Below are positions 12,331 through 24,800 of a stretch of DNA of 64,000 nt, one piece after another. This stretch comes from Plecoglossus altivelis (taxonomy: Eukaryota > Chordata > Actinopteri > Osmeriformes > Plecoglossidae). Under the pieces are notes generated by a model. It was not told the DNA's origin, did no database searches, and saw only the letters and a program-made list of their open reading frames with translations. The position numbers and the translations under genes were made by a program. The stretch is from assembly GCA_036571765.1 (NCBI GenBank), contig BROE01000003.1:16113452-16177451 (forward strand). Reading direction: 5' to 3'. Numbering within the stretch: position 1 is the stretch's first letter; every line of letters begins with the position of its first letter.

Positions 12331-13747
12331 GTTGTCTCTTAAAAATGTGTATTTATTAAAAATGTCTGCTGTTAGGTCCACATGCCATCTACATTCACTA
12401 AATGAATGCGAATGAATTGGCCTCTTGAGCTGCTATGTGAGGAAGTTATGACTTGGTAGTGGCCGGGAAAGCCATATTTTTTGTCACCAGCAATTAAGTC
12501 GTTTTTCTTTCTAGCATGAAAAGTCCTGCCACTTCAAGGTGCAAGAAAATCTGTCAAGTAAAAACACTTAACAGTTTGTAACATATTCTATTTATGATTG
12601 TACTGAAAATTCAGCTATACATTGCTTTTGTATAGTGATCATAGATATTCAGACAAGTCGGGCTTATTGTTTAAGTCTAACAAAAGGAGGGACATGTAAA
12701 TAACTTAACTCCTGAATTGTACTTGGTGTCACATTCAGTCATAGTTAACCTACACGCAGGGGCACGAGCGTCTATTGAATTCCTTGTGTTCAAACACTCA
12801 TGCACCTCTCCAGAAAGATTGTCAAGATCTCCCATGGGAGGAAAGGATGATCCATTTCTCTCATCCTTATCAGCTTCAACCCACCCCCCTCAAACAAAGC
12901 CACTGTGTGCAGCCCCCCTGCCCCCCCACCTCGACCCTCCCCCCTGTCCCTCCCCCCTGTCTCTCCCTCCGCATGTGAGATGCTGTTTTGTTGTCTTGTC
13001 CTCCCACAGCTGGAGCATCTCTCTCTCTGTCTTCCTCTCTTTTCCTCTGTTCAACCCAAACAACGCCTCCGTTATTTCGACCACACTATGTAGATTGTTT
13101 CCGAGGACATAGGCAAGAGAGAGAGAGAAATCGAGGCTGCAAGTGACAATGAAACAGCTGGGCATGTTCATGAGGTTCATTTTGGTATTTGGTATTTTGT
13201 GTGCCCGTAATAATGGCCATAATTTCTGTAGAGATTATTTATTGTTGAACGTCAGACAACAAGACAGACATAATGTTGAAGTGAGTTAATGGACAGACGC
13301 CTCACTAGCACCAACATGATTTTTAACTCGACTTATTTGCTGTAGCTTATATCTTCTGTTTGAAATGTGAATTAAGTTGGGTCTTTAGATTGACTTTGCA
13401 ACACAAAATAATCAAACTGTGGCTATCCCCTTTTCTGTTTTTGTTTTGCAATGGTCTTAAACTGTGTAGCCTAACTTTCCTTCTTGTCGTTGCTCTTAAC
13501 GCTTTTTTTTGACATTCCACATTAGAAAAGATAACTTCACTATGTTATCGTTTGATAATATGCAGTGCGTTGTGGCCTGGTATGTAATACGAAAGTGAGC
13601 GTGTGTGTGTGCGTCTGCCTGCCTCTGCACATTTGCATTGTGCGCTCCAACTTTCGGTCTGTAGTTCTTATTCCAATCCACTATGTGGCGATATCTGATG
13701 ATGGCTTTAGAGAGGATGCATGAAGGAGGCGAAGAAGGAAAATCAAG
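12331..13747. other. Divergent intergenic region between myrf and tmem80
   Basis: Noncoding sequence between head-to-head genes. It contains a C-rich stretch near 12880-12970. The tmem80 promoter should lie in the last few hundred bases before 13748, which include CpG-containing sequence around 13720-13790. No conserved protein frame is seen. Confidence 0.6.
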
Positions 13748-15564
13748 ATGGCGATGAACAGACCAGGTTGGTGGACGCGTTGCCATAGACACGGGTTTGG
13801 GTGAACGTACATTTGATCAAAAATTTATATAGAGCTGTGATTATCTTCATAATTACCTAACAACTCGTTTGCGCATAGAACTAGCTAGCTAAATGGCTAA
13901 ATGTTAAATGAATGACAAAACTTCTGAATCTGTTCGCTCGCTAGCGTCGACGTCCGTTAGTATTGCTCGCAATTTAGATTGCTACTAACAATCTTCCTGT
14001 CTGTGCGAAAATATGCGAAGAAGAGGGAAGCTAATTGAAAATGTAACCTTCTTTATCCTTGTAGTCATGGTCAATGTCTTTGTGTTTCTCTTGCAGGCAA
14101 ATCGGCTATTGTGGTATCCTTTCATACTTACAGCGTGCTCAGAGATTCAAGCAATCTGAAAAGTAACAACGCAAAGAGTTTTCTTACTTGCTTGTAGACC
14201 TGCTCTAGAAACTGAAAGAAGTGTTCACTGTCAAGCACCATAACGAGTATACCTTAATAACTGCCCCTGTAGCTATCATCTACCCCCCTTCAGCTGATAC
14301 TCTACCTAACAGGCGTCTACTTTGTCTTCTACTTCCTGGCCACACTTGGCATGCTCATCTATAAAAGTGAGAACCTGCGGTATACATGTGTAACAATTTC
14401 AACCTTATTTTTCTCCGTTTTCTTGTCCTTTGTCATGATTCTTGTCCCTGTTCCTTTCAGGCCGTGTACTTAGCTATCCTGGAGACAACTTAACCCTAGA
14501 AGTATGTCTTCTCTTCATCATGGCTGGTCTGGAGATACTCCGACTATACTCGGGTGAGCCAGGGTCTGTGGTCTTGTCACCTCTCTGAATCCGTCAGCTC
14601 GCACTCTCAAAACAATTAACACCTCCAAACAGACCATCCTACAACCACTTTAAAAAATGACTTCATTTCTCCACCTCGTATTTTGTTGACGTTGTCAATT
14701 GTCTTTATCTTTATCCAGGTATGAGGGGCAACTTACAGGAGAGGGAAGGCTATGTCGGGATAAACATGGTTTTGACTGTGCCTACAGTCATGCTGTCTGT
14801 TTACTTCCTGATCTGGCAGACCTACGTGCTGCGGGCTGACGTCATCGTCAATGCCTTGCTGCTTAGTATGTATGGACTAGGTGGACTCCTGGCTTTCATC
14901 ACGTTGGCCCGCTTCACCAGGTTAGAATCTCATACCTGAGCTAAAGCTAGTCTTTATCATATCCTTTCCTATATCATATTTCATTGTAAGCAGTGAGCCC
15001 CATCTATTATTTAGGATACATGGATATTGACAAGTCTTATGATCCAGATGTCATGAAGACTTGGGTGTAGTACTAGGATACTTGTACTTATATAGGTTTT
15101 AGTTTAGTGAGAACTTTTGAATAATGTTTTTGAATGTCATCACATTGTACACATGTACACTGTAACAAAAAAAAAAGGCTAATATATTGACACGAGTTGC
15201 CCCAGTAATTGGTCTCGTTTACGTTTGTTCTGATTGGCCAGACTGCAGTGAATAGTCCTTTTGTTCTTGTCATTGTTGATGAATGAATAAGCCCAGGTTC
15301 TGCAGGGCTTGTTTGAATAATTGATTTGGGTTTCATTCATTAAAGGGTTACTGTATACTTGGACCAATGCCGTCATGCACTCAAATTTTCCTTCAGAGAA
15401 AAATCTGAGAAAAACCCTTGCTCACTAAGGGAAAAGTCAAATATTCTATTGGCAGGGTTAAGAAGGCTTGTTGAATATGTTCTGTAATTTCAAACTTTAA
15501 ACAAATGACATTAACCTGTGTCTTCATGTTGATTTTTGTTTTGTTTTTCAGTGCCTATACATGA
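13748..15564 (+). CDS. tmem80: Transmembrane protein 80
   Basis: Six coding exons join in phase: 13748-13766, 14097-14113, 14273-14366, 14461-14553, 14719-14920 and 15552-15564, giving 145 codons plus stop. The protein has four predicted membrane helices. Blocks LSSTPLQLILYLTG, YFLATLGMLIYKS, LRLYSGMRGNL and LIWQTYVLRAD fit TMEM80 and, a little less well, its paralogue TMEM216. FLATL-M-YKS and the eps8l2 neighbour favour TMEM80. Family members sit at the ciliary transition zone with the MKS/tectonic modules. The first two coding exons are only 19 and 17 bp. The GTAG acceptor of exon 3 is fixed by homology (LSSTPLQ); the nearer TTCAG would delete seven residues. Human TMEM80 is also next to EPS8L2, which supports orthology. 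The start MAMNRP is the only in-phase ATG close to the exon 1 donor. Confidence 0.9.
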
Positions 15565-15824
15565 GCTGTTTCTAGTCAACTCTGTGTGCATGGCAGCAAC
15601 TCAGTACTATGGACTCATCCAAGGACGCTGGTCACTATGGTTTCCATTAGACGGTCATCTTTTCCCCAGCAGTGTTTGACTGACAATCAGTGGAGGTGTT
15701 CAGGGTAATGAACAGGATAGGAATATGATCTGACTAACTGTGTGACGTTACAAAAGTTCAGCTTTAAGGAGGAGGAACTGAGGATGCTACAGTACTGAGG
15801 TTAAAGTGTAAACATGATAGATCT

Positions 15825-15830
15825 ATTAAA
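15825..15830 (+). terminator. Candidate tmem80 polyadenylation signal (ATTAAA)
   Basis: ATTAAA lies 261 bases past the tmem80 stop codon. No perfect AATAAA is seen before about 16 kb, so this is the best candidate for the mRNA 3' end signal. Confidence 0.4.
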
Positions 15831-17455
15831 CATTGAGTACTTTTTATATTTTATACTTGAGCCACTTAGCTTGGTGACTGTGTGTACAGACAGCAGATGC
15901 CTGTGTAACAATAACATAAGATTTCTCCAGTAGAGGGCAGACAAGGTGACATTTTCTATGGTATGAACTGATTTGATATTGTAAAATTGTACATGAATTG
16001 ACTTTCTATGAAGTAAACGTAATTTAAAAATTGTTGTTGTGAATTCAAGGTTTGTATCGTCTCAGAAAACACAATTTTTAACCCATGCCCCCCCCTCCCC
16101 ACTATGATATAAAGGGCAGATCATTTCAGATGTGAAATGGTGTCAGAAGTTATTCTTTGTTTACTGTTCATGTTCCCCGGCTACCCTCTAAAATGCCCTC
16201 TTTAAACAACTAATTTCTCAGCTGTGACAGGTCCAGTTAATGATCAGCCCTAAGTCAAGGTTTCCAAAGTAACCAGACTAAACACATTAAAATCCACTGT
16301 GCCTGTATTTAAGCTATCCCTGTAGGTACACTTGCATCACCAGCACAGGTTGAGTCAGTGTGTGAGCAAGCATGGAAAAAAATGCACCCTGGGTTGGTTA
16401 TTTGTTTTTGTTAATGGAATGATATGTGATTAGTCGTTACAGGACAACATCTGTCTAAACCTGCCACTCTCCACAATATTTTTCGATAACGTGCATGTCT
16501 GATGATGGCCCATGTAATGACCGGGAGTAGGCTACGCCGTGTATATGTGAATTTGGCTAGGAGCAGGAAGCTCATTGAACAAAACCCCCACTTTATCTAA
16601 TGTTTTGGGCATTTAAACTAGGCCAGTGATTTACACTAGTGATCCTCTCATCCCCGTATCAAAACAGCCTCTCCCTTGATTTGCATGTGGATCGATGTTA
16701 ACTTGAGGGTATTGCTAGTAAATTGTAAGTTAATGGTTGCTATCCCATTGTAACTCAACTCATAGAAAAGTTTTACTGTTTGTTTTGTATTGAGATATTT
16801 TGTGCATTTTACCAAAAAAAATGTAGTCTAGTCGGATGTCATATTGCCGTCAATGGTCAGATAATTTGCATAACTGACGTTTTTTAGTCGCAATTAACCG
16901 TGTCAAGAAACACTGAAGAAGGCTGGCAGCAAAACGTCTCTTATGAACAGATGAATTCCGCACGAACCTAAAAACTGTCGCAGGAGCAAACTCATTGCCT
17001 CTCAGCCTCTCCCCTTTCCTACAGACTGTGTTAGTTGCCTGTGCTGTCACCTGTCACATACCCGCACCTGGTCCGTGTCCCGAACGCGCAATTGTGAGAA
17101 TCGATCAAATCAACAATGAACAGGAACTATTTGCATCACATTTATTAGGATTGATTGTTTTGACATAAGAGTTTTAGCATCAAAGTTCGGTAATACATTA
17201 ATACGTGCGATGGAAGACTGATTCTTCAGTCAATTCGTTGGACTTACAACCTTTGTAACCTTGCCAGTATCAAACTAAGAGAACGCCGTTGTAGAGTTCT
17301 GCGCTGGGTAAGAGTGAACACTTTTGAACGGCGTTGTAGAAATAATGTTGGTTGTCTTTTATTGTGATGTATTTTTATTTCTTTTTTTTTATATTTGTGC
17401 TGTTAATGCTGAATAAGATGGTCGTAAAGTCATTAATATAGCTTTGCGTCCATCT

Positions 17456-17512
17456 GAATTCGTGCTTATTTGCACGAATTCTAATCATTCTGATAATTTT
17501 TAATTATCAGAA
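17456..17512. repeat. Two adjacent perfect hairpins
   Basis: Hairpin 1 has arms GAATTCGTGC (17456-17465) and GCACGAATTC (17472-17481) with loop TTATTT. Hairpin 2 has arms TTCTGATAATT (17488-17498) and AATTATCAGAA (17502-17512) with loop TTT. They are separated by six bases. Both arms are perfect. Whether they are transcribed is unknown. Confidence 0.85.
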
Positions 17513-17768
17513 GGATAAACTATTATCCATGTGGCAAAAGGTGCGATTGGTTGTGACAGCATTGTCCCATTATTGCCCTGGTATTTGCTGCGTTATGTTT
17601 TTACTTATTTGGGAAATTACATCACTGATAGCGTGCCACTAATAACGAGCCATTTATCAGTATTAGGCGCCATATACGTTGTCATATAATTTGGCCATGA
17701 TATCGTATCATATTGTATGATATTCAATCATAGTCATATGGTAGAAATCGTATAAGAACTTATAGAAT

Positions 17769-17835
17769 CATATAGAAAAAGATTTCAGCTTATAAAAAGA
17801 CGAATAGAATAATATAGAAAAAGATTTCAGCCAGA
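17769..17835. repeat. Short direct repeat in AT-rich DNA
   Basis: The 20-mer ATATAGAAAAAGATTTCAGC occurs twice about 44 bp apart, with related TATAGAAT sequence between, suggesting a local tandem duplication. Confidence 0.6.
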
Positions 17836-20042
17836 CCAACATGTTGTTTAACGTACGCAATTCCAAATAATGAGAGAAGTCTAACATAATATACTGTAGA
17901 TTAGTTGTTCACAAAAAGCAAAGCTGTGGGGCCAAATAAAACCCACTGCCACTGCTGAGTAAATCAATAATATTTTGACCTAACCAGTGAAATGTGACCT
18001 TGTATTGAGTTAAGGCAATCAGGCCATTATGCCCTGATTCACAAAATATACTCTCCATTCTAATACACAAGTACACCATTGCATTCTGAATGGGGGTGGC
18101 ATGTGATGCAGAACCAATCACCTGTCATATAAGTTATCTATTCCAAAAATCTGCGCTCCAAAAAACAAGACAAAGTTCAGATGGCCTTTATAAGGTTTGG
18201 ATGACCATTTACATACTGAAAATATGCTTCTGTCTATATACAGTCTGAACGATCTAAGTATTAATAACAGTGGCAAAAAAAAGCATGGGTGTGTTTGGAT
18301 AGTCTACATGTGTGTTTGGTGTGTCATACTGTACTGGAAATTCAGATCAGAGCAGATTGGTCAGGTGTAAATGTGGTGCAATGGAATGTGTTTATTGAAA
18401 ATGATAGATATGCCAAGTCAATACAACACCAAGGAATCCGAAGAATGGGCATGCATGAAAAGCTTTGTACAACGCTTATAATAAGCATGCAGCACTTCAG
18501 AGCTTATGAATGAACATGTAGGCCTGACAGTCTCAGGCTGAAGTTTCATGTCATTTGAGTTGACTTCAGAACAGGCTTATCAGCTTATCCAGTCACTTCA
18601 GAAAGCACGATGAAGCGTTAAAACAAGCTTGCTGACACCTATGCGATCTTGTCTTGTCAATTTTCCTCAGTTATTGTGCATTTGTATGCTTATACTATAT
18701 ATATGCGATATACACACTATATACACAGGCAGTGCTTTTAATAATGTAAGACCATTTATGTGACTATTTAAGTAGGTCAGAAAATCTACCATCACTGTTG
18801 TAATTGTTGTAATTAGTCTGTGATTAGCTGGTTGTAAATTACCTTAACTTCGAGATGGATGCTCTAATACGACTACTATTTTGTATATTAATTTAATAAC
18901 TCTTACAGCTACTATGGGTCAAAGTCTATATTGAAAAACCGGTCAGAGAAAACAATGTTGCGTAATGATCATTATCTTATCACTATCACTTATCATCTTG
19001 ATTTCTGACATTATTATGTGAGCGCAACCAAGTATATTTACGGTCGATTCCACAGATATTGATGTGACCATCGACGTTCGTGAGGTTGAAAGTCACAAAA
19101 GGTTGTTTACCTGTCCCCCCTCAGCAACTCCAGGGTCGTGCTAATCATCTCACCATCACAATTGTGTGGCAGTGAATGATGGACAAATGGCGTGTTTATA
19201 GTCAACAACAAACCTGTTTTGCTGTCCAGAGGGACACGCTGCCACCCCTGGGATGGCAACACATGACACCCGTTGCAGGTTCTCTTATTCCACCTTCCTC
19301 TTGAAACCTGGAGCTGTGCCCAGAACAATGGTTCGGAGAAAATGACTGGAGCGATAAGAACCGAAAGAGGAAGTGCCATTTTTTTGTGCTGCCCGGTTGT
19401 ATTCAGCTGTCCTGTCTCCTTCCCCCTTGTCATTAATGTTGTTGCTGACTCTGCTTTTGAATCATAGATAGGATTTGGTCATCTTAATGACTTCATACAA
19501 GGTCATGTTTGTTTTGAGTTGGATGTAGGATCTATGTTCCTGTTATAGATATTATTTATGGCTATGTATAGATAAGGCATAAACCTTGGAGTTATAATCA
19601 TCAGGTCATGTGATGCTACTTAAACTGTAATTTACTGTTTTGGTTATTAGAAGTGACACATAATTTGGCACGAAATATTGTTTGGTCAATATATGTAATG
19701 AGGGCATTCATAAGATCTAATTACTTAAAGAAAAATATTGTCATACATGATTCCTGACCCCATTGTCCAGAATCCCTCTGTTTACTTCGTCCAGAACCAC
19801 AGAGAAGACCAATCATTTAATATCTGACAGACTGCCCATTTCATGTCAGTTAATATCACAGCACCTGTCATGCGATCTTACCCTCTGAACGTCAATTAAT
19901 AATACACACTATTAGTACAAGTGGCCTTGAGAGATACATTGTTCCTTGGAGTAGAAGTCAAAGAGTTGAAGGAGGATTAAGAAGGTTTCAGATTATTCCT
20001 ACAGACAAACAAACCCTTTTAAATAAGTGACCCGAACCCTAC

Positions 20043-20212
20043 AGAAGTACATAGGCCATAGAAGTACATAGGCCATAGAAGTACATAGGCCATAGAAGTA
20101 CATAGGCCATAGAAGTACATAGGCCATAGAAGTACGTAGGCCATAGAAGTACATAGGCCATAGAAGTACATAGGCCATAGAAGTACATAGGCCATAGAAG
20201 TACATAGGCCAT
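20043..20212. repeat. 17-bp minisatellite, ten copies
   Basis: The unit AGAAGTACATAGGCCAT repeats exactly ten times (170 bp), with one visible variant unit (TACGTAGG). The near-perfect copies indicate recent expansion or ongoing homogenisation. A reading frame through it (repeating MAYVLLWPMYFYG) is a by-product of the array and has no start or splice context. Confidence 0.97.
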
Positions 20213-21557
20213 AGTGCCCTGCTTAGCAAAGGTTTAGCCAACGTCAAATCATGGGAAATCTGAAATTGTTTCAGCAGTAAGTCCAGTTGTCGATGTCAGT
20301 CCGCAACCAGATGAGCTTCACATTTTAAATACTCAATCGATTTTAACATTAGTTTGAATAATACCATTGATAAAGATCCTAGCATGGGTAGCTAGCAATG
20401 GACCATACATGCATTACTTCTACATATTTTATAAAACAGGTCAACAACTTCTGGTAGCTAGCAGTTAGCATATGTTAGTTCTCTATTACAAAATGTAGTT
20501 TTCTACAATGAGATCTTCCCAAAATGACAATTACTGATGTACGTAGGATTCTGTTCAACTCACACAGTGAAAGTATCGAATGGATTCGGGCAGTATTAGC
20601 TAGGGTAGCTTGTAAGCATTTTTTGCTGCATAATAATATACTCAAGTCATCTGTCATCATGTTTACGGTTATGCATATGTTAACATATCAATAATTGGTT
20701 AGTCATATTTTTTCTGTATGGATAATTTAATGTAACACATGTTCTCACTTTCAAACTAAAAATCAGAAAGAGGAAGAGATATCCATGAGGTGTGAGGGTG
20801 GTTGGTAAGGGAGGCAAACAGAAAAAGGCAACAATTCGCGCTCCAGGAACGTCTTTTAAAAAAAGTGACTTTCTGTTTCGGCATAATCCTTCATTTTTGT
20901 GTAGGACGCTTGAACACATCATAGTAGTGCACATACCATACCTATACTGGGAATATCTTGAGTGTGTGGGAGGCGTTTCCTCAGGGAGATTTCTTGACTT
21001 TTAATCTGCGCGCTTCCGATTCCAACGCCCTGCTCTACTGCCCCTTAGTTTGTCACAGACATTGTCTTTTGTCAGACGCAGTAATTACTTAATTGTTTAC
21101 CAGACTCTGTATAAAACAGCCCCCATTTTAATGAATTGAAGCTATTGTCATATCTTCCTCAATAGACTGGATCTTATTACCCTGTTCATGGTAGCCTGCT
21201 GTTGCACCTCTGAAGCCCCCTAAACAGCAACAATACAGGCCCAACACCTGACTCCCCTCTGAACCAGATGAGCTACTTCTAAAATATCTGTGTTCCATTA
21301 AGGTACAGAAGCAACACCTGCTTGTATCCTTTATATTTGCTCTTATTTGCCCGCGTAGAATATGGAGGGATGCATGATTAGATAAGGAGGAAAAGTAAAA
21401 CAGATGCTTGATTTGTCACGGCTGGCTCGTATAGGTAGTTTAAAATAAATAATGCATCACGTCTTGTTGTATTGTGACGCTGTGTGTCTCCCTCTGCCCT
21501 CCTGCTCCAACCCATCTTATGCCTCTCTCTCTCTCTTACAGGTGCATGTTTTAAAAC

Positions 21558-21820
21558 ATGAGTGTTCTGCGACCTCAGACCAGGCAGGACAAGTGAGTGG
21601 CGCACCTTACAGCATTAACCCCTTGCACGTTTAGCGTTACATCATTTACCCAGGGTCCCAAGCTTGGGTTACTCACAGGGAAACAGGGAGGAAATAGCTA
21701 ACTGCATGTGAGAGGAGGTGTGGGTCAGGGTCCCCATGTACAGAGCTGCTCTGTTGGTGAATGTTTGCTTTGCCTGCGTTCCTGGCTCCAGGCTTCTCCC
21801 CCTCTGCTTCAAGCCACATG

Positions 21821-21863
<43 letters not shown>

Positions 21864-24800
21864 CTCTCTCACTCTCTCATACTTGTCCATATGCTCCAAA
21901 TCTCAGGCTAATCTCACCCAGTCTACCATTTTACACTCAGCTCTCTGCATGCTTAGGATTTAGGCACTGGTAGTGTTTGTAGTACAGAGAGACACTGATA
22001 TTTAGGGGAGCCTAAGTGAATATGAAGGGAAGGCAGCATAATCATGGCTCCTCTTCTTTTCATTGCAGCGGAGTGACCAGATCAGACAGCAAGCTAAGCG
22101 CTAAGGCCCTGTACGGTAAGTTCAACAAATATGGAGAGAATATTTGTTTTTGCAGTCCGTGTGTATGACGTGGGCCCTTTTTCTTGTCATGTTTCATGTT
22201 TTCCTTATACTCACGTATGCCTAGCTGTCATCATTCACACTGTGTATGGTCTCATAGTGCTGTCATAAAAATGATAGTCACCCGATTGCAGGTACCTGGT
22301 ATAAAGTGGTTGTATTGACTGACGTATTGTTTAACATAACATTGGTACTACTCTTAAGCCGTACCGCCATTCATTGAAAATAATCAACCTTGCACAGTAT
22401 TGTAATTGAGTCAAATCATAACAATCGTCAATTTGCTAGGCAAATGACTGTGCAAGGAAATACAGCTCTCTCCCTGTTATGATTATCTGGGGCTGCGGTG
22501 TCGTGGCCCTGTCACGGCTTCACTGGGCAACCCACATCTGTCCCAACCCCCCCTCCCACGCTGATAAGAGGGGGCCAAGGTTTCAGGGGTCTTGCTGAAA
22601 CGCCCACACCTGCTGCTACTCCCGTTCCAGGCTGCTGTTGGGTCTGATCAAATCAAAATGAAATCAAAAATTTATTTATTGAGGACTTATCAAAAGAAAA
22701 TACAAAGTGTTTCATAACAAGAGAAATAAGATACAACTGACTAAATATAAAGAAAGAAATAACATAAAATAATAAAATACTGATGGGTTTACAGGTCTTC
22801 TTGGGAAAGGGACTAGAGATCTGGGGGCCTCCTGGTTTGGTTGAAGGGTGTCTAGGGGGGGCTAAGTTGTAAAACATGCTAGGGGCTGGTTGAAAGTTTA
22901 ATCAGAAGATTTTAGTGTGTGTGTGTAAGTGTGTGTGTAAGAGTGTGTGAGTTTGTTTGTTTGTGTGCGTTTGTGTGTGCAGCTGTAGATGTGCCTGTGG
23001 GCTACATTGTCAGCCGGAAACACTTAGTGTCTGGTCTGTATTGGTCCCTATTGCTCCACTGTAATGAAGATAAATGAAACAATGTCAATGCTTGTAAACT
23101 TAACTGTAAACTTAACAGTTTTTTGTGGAGACTATTTGCCCATGTCCATGTGCTACTAAATATACAACGCTTCATTAGAAACCATGGATGGGTGTGTCTG
23201 TTTTTAGTGTGTGGTTGGAACAGGGTGTGGACCAGCCTGGTCTTGCAGGTGAATGAAAGAGGCATTGAAAAGGCGAGAGAGCGTGGAGGCATGGTCTGCA
23301 GCCATCAGTCTGGATCAGCCCCAGCCCTGCCCTTCCCTAGCAGGCTTCAGACATGAGCTCACTGGTCCCCTCCAGAACCACCTTCCAGCCTGACTTCATA
23401 AAGAGCCACTGTACCAAACTGGACAAGTCACAAACTTCCCGAGAATCGAGAATGACAAGTATATCTGGTCTAACCATCTTAAAATTAACATAGCCTAATC
23501 GTTGACGGTGTTCATTATAAACATTGAAGACAGTGCCTTAAGTTCATATATAAACATATAATACAGTGTCTTGAGTTCAGCATGAGCAGTGCACAATCGA
23601 CACAATGTATTCTACTGTGATTCACCTTTCGTTTGGTATTGCTATGCTTTGCTGTATGTGTGAGGACCTGAAGCTACTATCTCTGGCTCCTTCCGTCCTG
23701 TACGACAGATGGTCCCAGTGATGGTCTCACTGTGAGGAGGCTAGGGACAGTATGCTCCCCTCACCGTGGAGGTAAAAACAAGCGTCGGAGAAAGGGATAT
23801 CTGGTCAGTACCTTGGTGAATGTATATAAGGGTCATTGTATCAGAAGGACTCTATCCTTGGTCAATCTACAGAGGGTTTCGTGTCAGTAGAAGACTCCAC
23901 GCTGAAGCTATTTTGGTACTGTGTCAGCAGCGCTCTTGAATCTAAAGGGTAGAGGCCTAACAGGAAAATTTCCGTCTCAATCTCTCCCGTGCTTATATCA
24001 CTTTCCTCTCTCATGCAAAACTCTTTCAATCACTCATGATTCAGGGCAGGAAACAAGCGATGCAAATCTGCAACGGGCCCTCCTCCCTCCCTGCTCAGTT
24101 ATCAGGAGCATCGGGGCAGAATAGAGGATGAAGGGGGTCAGACACAGGGGCCACACAGGAACCCATCTACCCTGGGCTTCGGACGACAAGACAGACCTTC
24201 TTAAATCACTTGGTATCAAGGGGGGAACATGTTTTTATCAGGTACTACGACTAATTGAAAGTTAGCTGGGCCCTGGGTGGGTCTGTCAGAAGCATGGCTG
24301 ATGACAAGCTGCTGTGTATTCTTACTCTCTATGTCTGTCTGTGTTTAACAGTGCTTTCTTATGGTTTGTTTAAATGTACGTTCAACGCCTTACTTTATTC
24401 TATGACTAAATTAGTCTTTTAGTTTGTTCTCTTTTTTCATTGTTCTACCAAAGGTGTACATTTAATATTTTGTCATATTTCTGGTCACGTAATGCTGTTT
24501 GTTTAGTGGCCAGTGTAAACACCTTGAGGACCAACTTAAATGTTTGGGTCCCTCATGCTGATATTAAGCTGAGAAGTTTGGTGGATACAAATGTGAATGG
24601 ATTCAGCAGTACTTCTTTCAGGCATGTAGTACAGCCCAGTCGATTGCTGCACTGACAAGGCAAACAGCACAGGATTTTCTTTTTTCGGACAAAACAATGA
24701 ACCCTAACAGTCATGCAATCTAAGCTTGCCAAAAATTGGTTAATGTTTAAACACTCGTGTGTGATCTGCTTCCATTACAATAGGAAAGCTGAAGACATAA

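Larger units (their letters stand above)
15831..21541. other. Intergenic region, tmem80 to eps8l2
   Basis: About 5.7 kb in which I recognise no protein-coding exon. It is AT-rich between 17.3 and 19.0 kb. It must contain the eps8l2 promoter and at least one 5' noncoding exon, because the first coding exon at 21542 is preceded by a splice acceptor (CTCTTACAG). The location of that upstream exon is not evident. Confidence 0.65.
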
